Assembly (NCBI GenBank): GCA_023428885.1
Contig: JAEYWQ010000003.1
Span: 1-5,225 of the forward strand
Length of the DNA: 5,225 bases
Direction of reading: 5' to 3'
Source of the DNA: Bacillota bacterium
GTDB lineage: Bacteria > Bacillota > Clostridia > Lachnospirales > Lachnospiraceae
This document shows, one piece after another, positions 5,213 to 5,225 of the stretch (the stretch's first letter is position 1; every line of letters starts with the position of its first letter). The translations under genes and the position numbers were made by a program. Under the pieces are notes generated by a model that was not told the origin of the DNA, did no database searches, and was given only the letters and a program-made list of their open reading frames with translations.

Positions 5213-5225
5213 ATTACATAATCTC

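Noticed and set aside
1..5225. Defence system, prophage or transposon gene cluster
   Set aside because: No nuclease, helicase, transposase, recombinase or phage gene is seen; the five genes are ordinary metabolic, secreted and regulatory types.

Overview
The window looks like chromosomal DNA from a low-GC Gram-positive of the Clostridia, most likely a Lachnospiraceae/Lachnoclostridium-type organism. The clues are the A/T-rich codon use, strong AGGAGG ribosome binding sites, a T-box leader, a clostridial ECF sigma/anti-sigma pair, and a HAD protein of a type common in that family. The taxonomic call is an inference from protein style, because no search was run.

Layout. Positions 1-470 (minus strand) hold the N-terminal 156 codons of ammonia-dependent asparagine synthetase, asnA, which runs off the left edge. 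Its leader fills about 471-901: a sigma-A promoter (909-937), a complete T-box riboswitch with an AAC (Asn) specifier, and a Rho-independent terminator at 644-686. Between that terminator and the asnA ribosome binding site lies a GC-rich chain of short hairpins (497-604) that is not part of the T-box and looks like an inserted repeat. Divergent from asnA, positions 1096-2721 (plus) encode a secreted right-handed beta-helix protein of 541 residues with its own promoter region. Its 3' end is separated from the next, convergent operon by a 62-nt, nearly perfect inverted repeat (2790-2851) that can serve as a terminator and resembles a REP-type element.

Positions 4383-2862 (minus) form a two-gene operon: an ECF-type sigma factor followed, with an 11-nt overlap, by a single-pass membrane protein that is probably its anti-sigma factor. 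A likely autoregulatory ECF promoter (GCAACC, 16 nt, GCTATATAG) precedes it. Positions 5212-4529 (minus) encode a HAD-superfamily hydrolase whose last codons form part of a hairpin.

How the parts work together. asnA transcription should read through when uncharged tRNA-Asn accumulates. The sigma/anti-sigma pair should form an envelope-signal switch whose signal is unknown. I see no link in the sequence between the beta-helix protein, the sigma operon and the HAD protein beyond adjacency. No clear new multi-gene system is visible. The items most worth a second look are the two structured repeats, the unassigned ectodomain of the putative anti-sigma factor, and the uncharacterised beta-helix protein.
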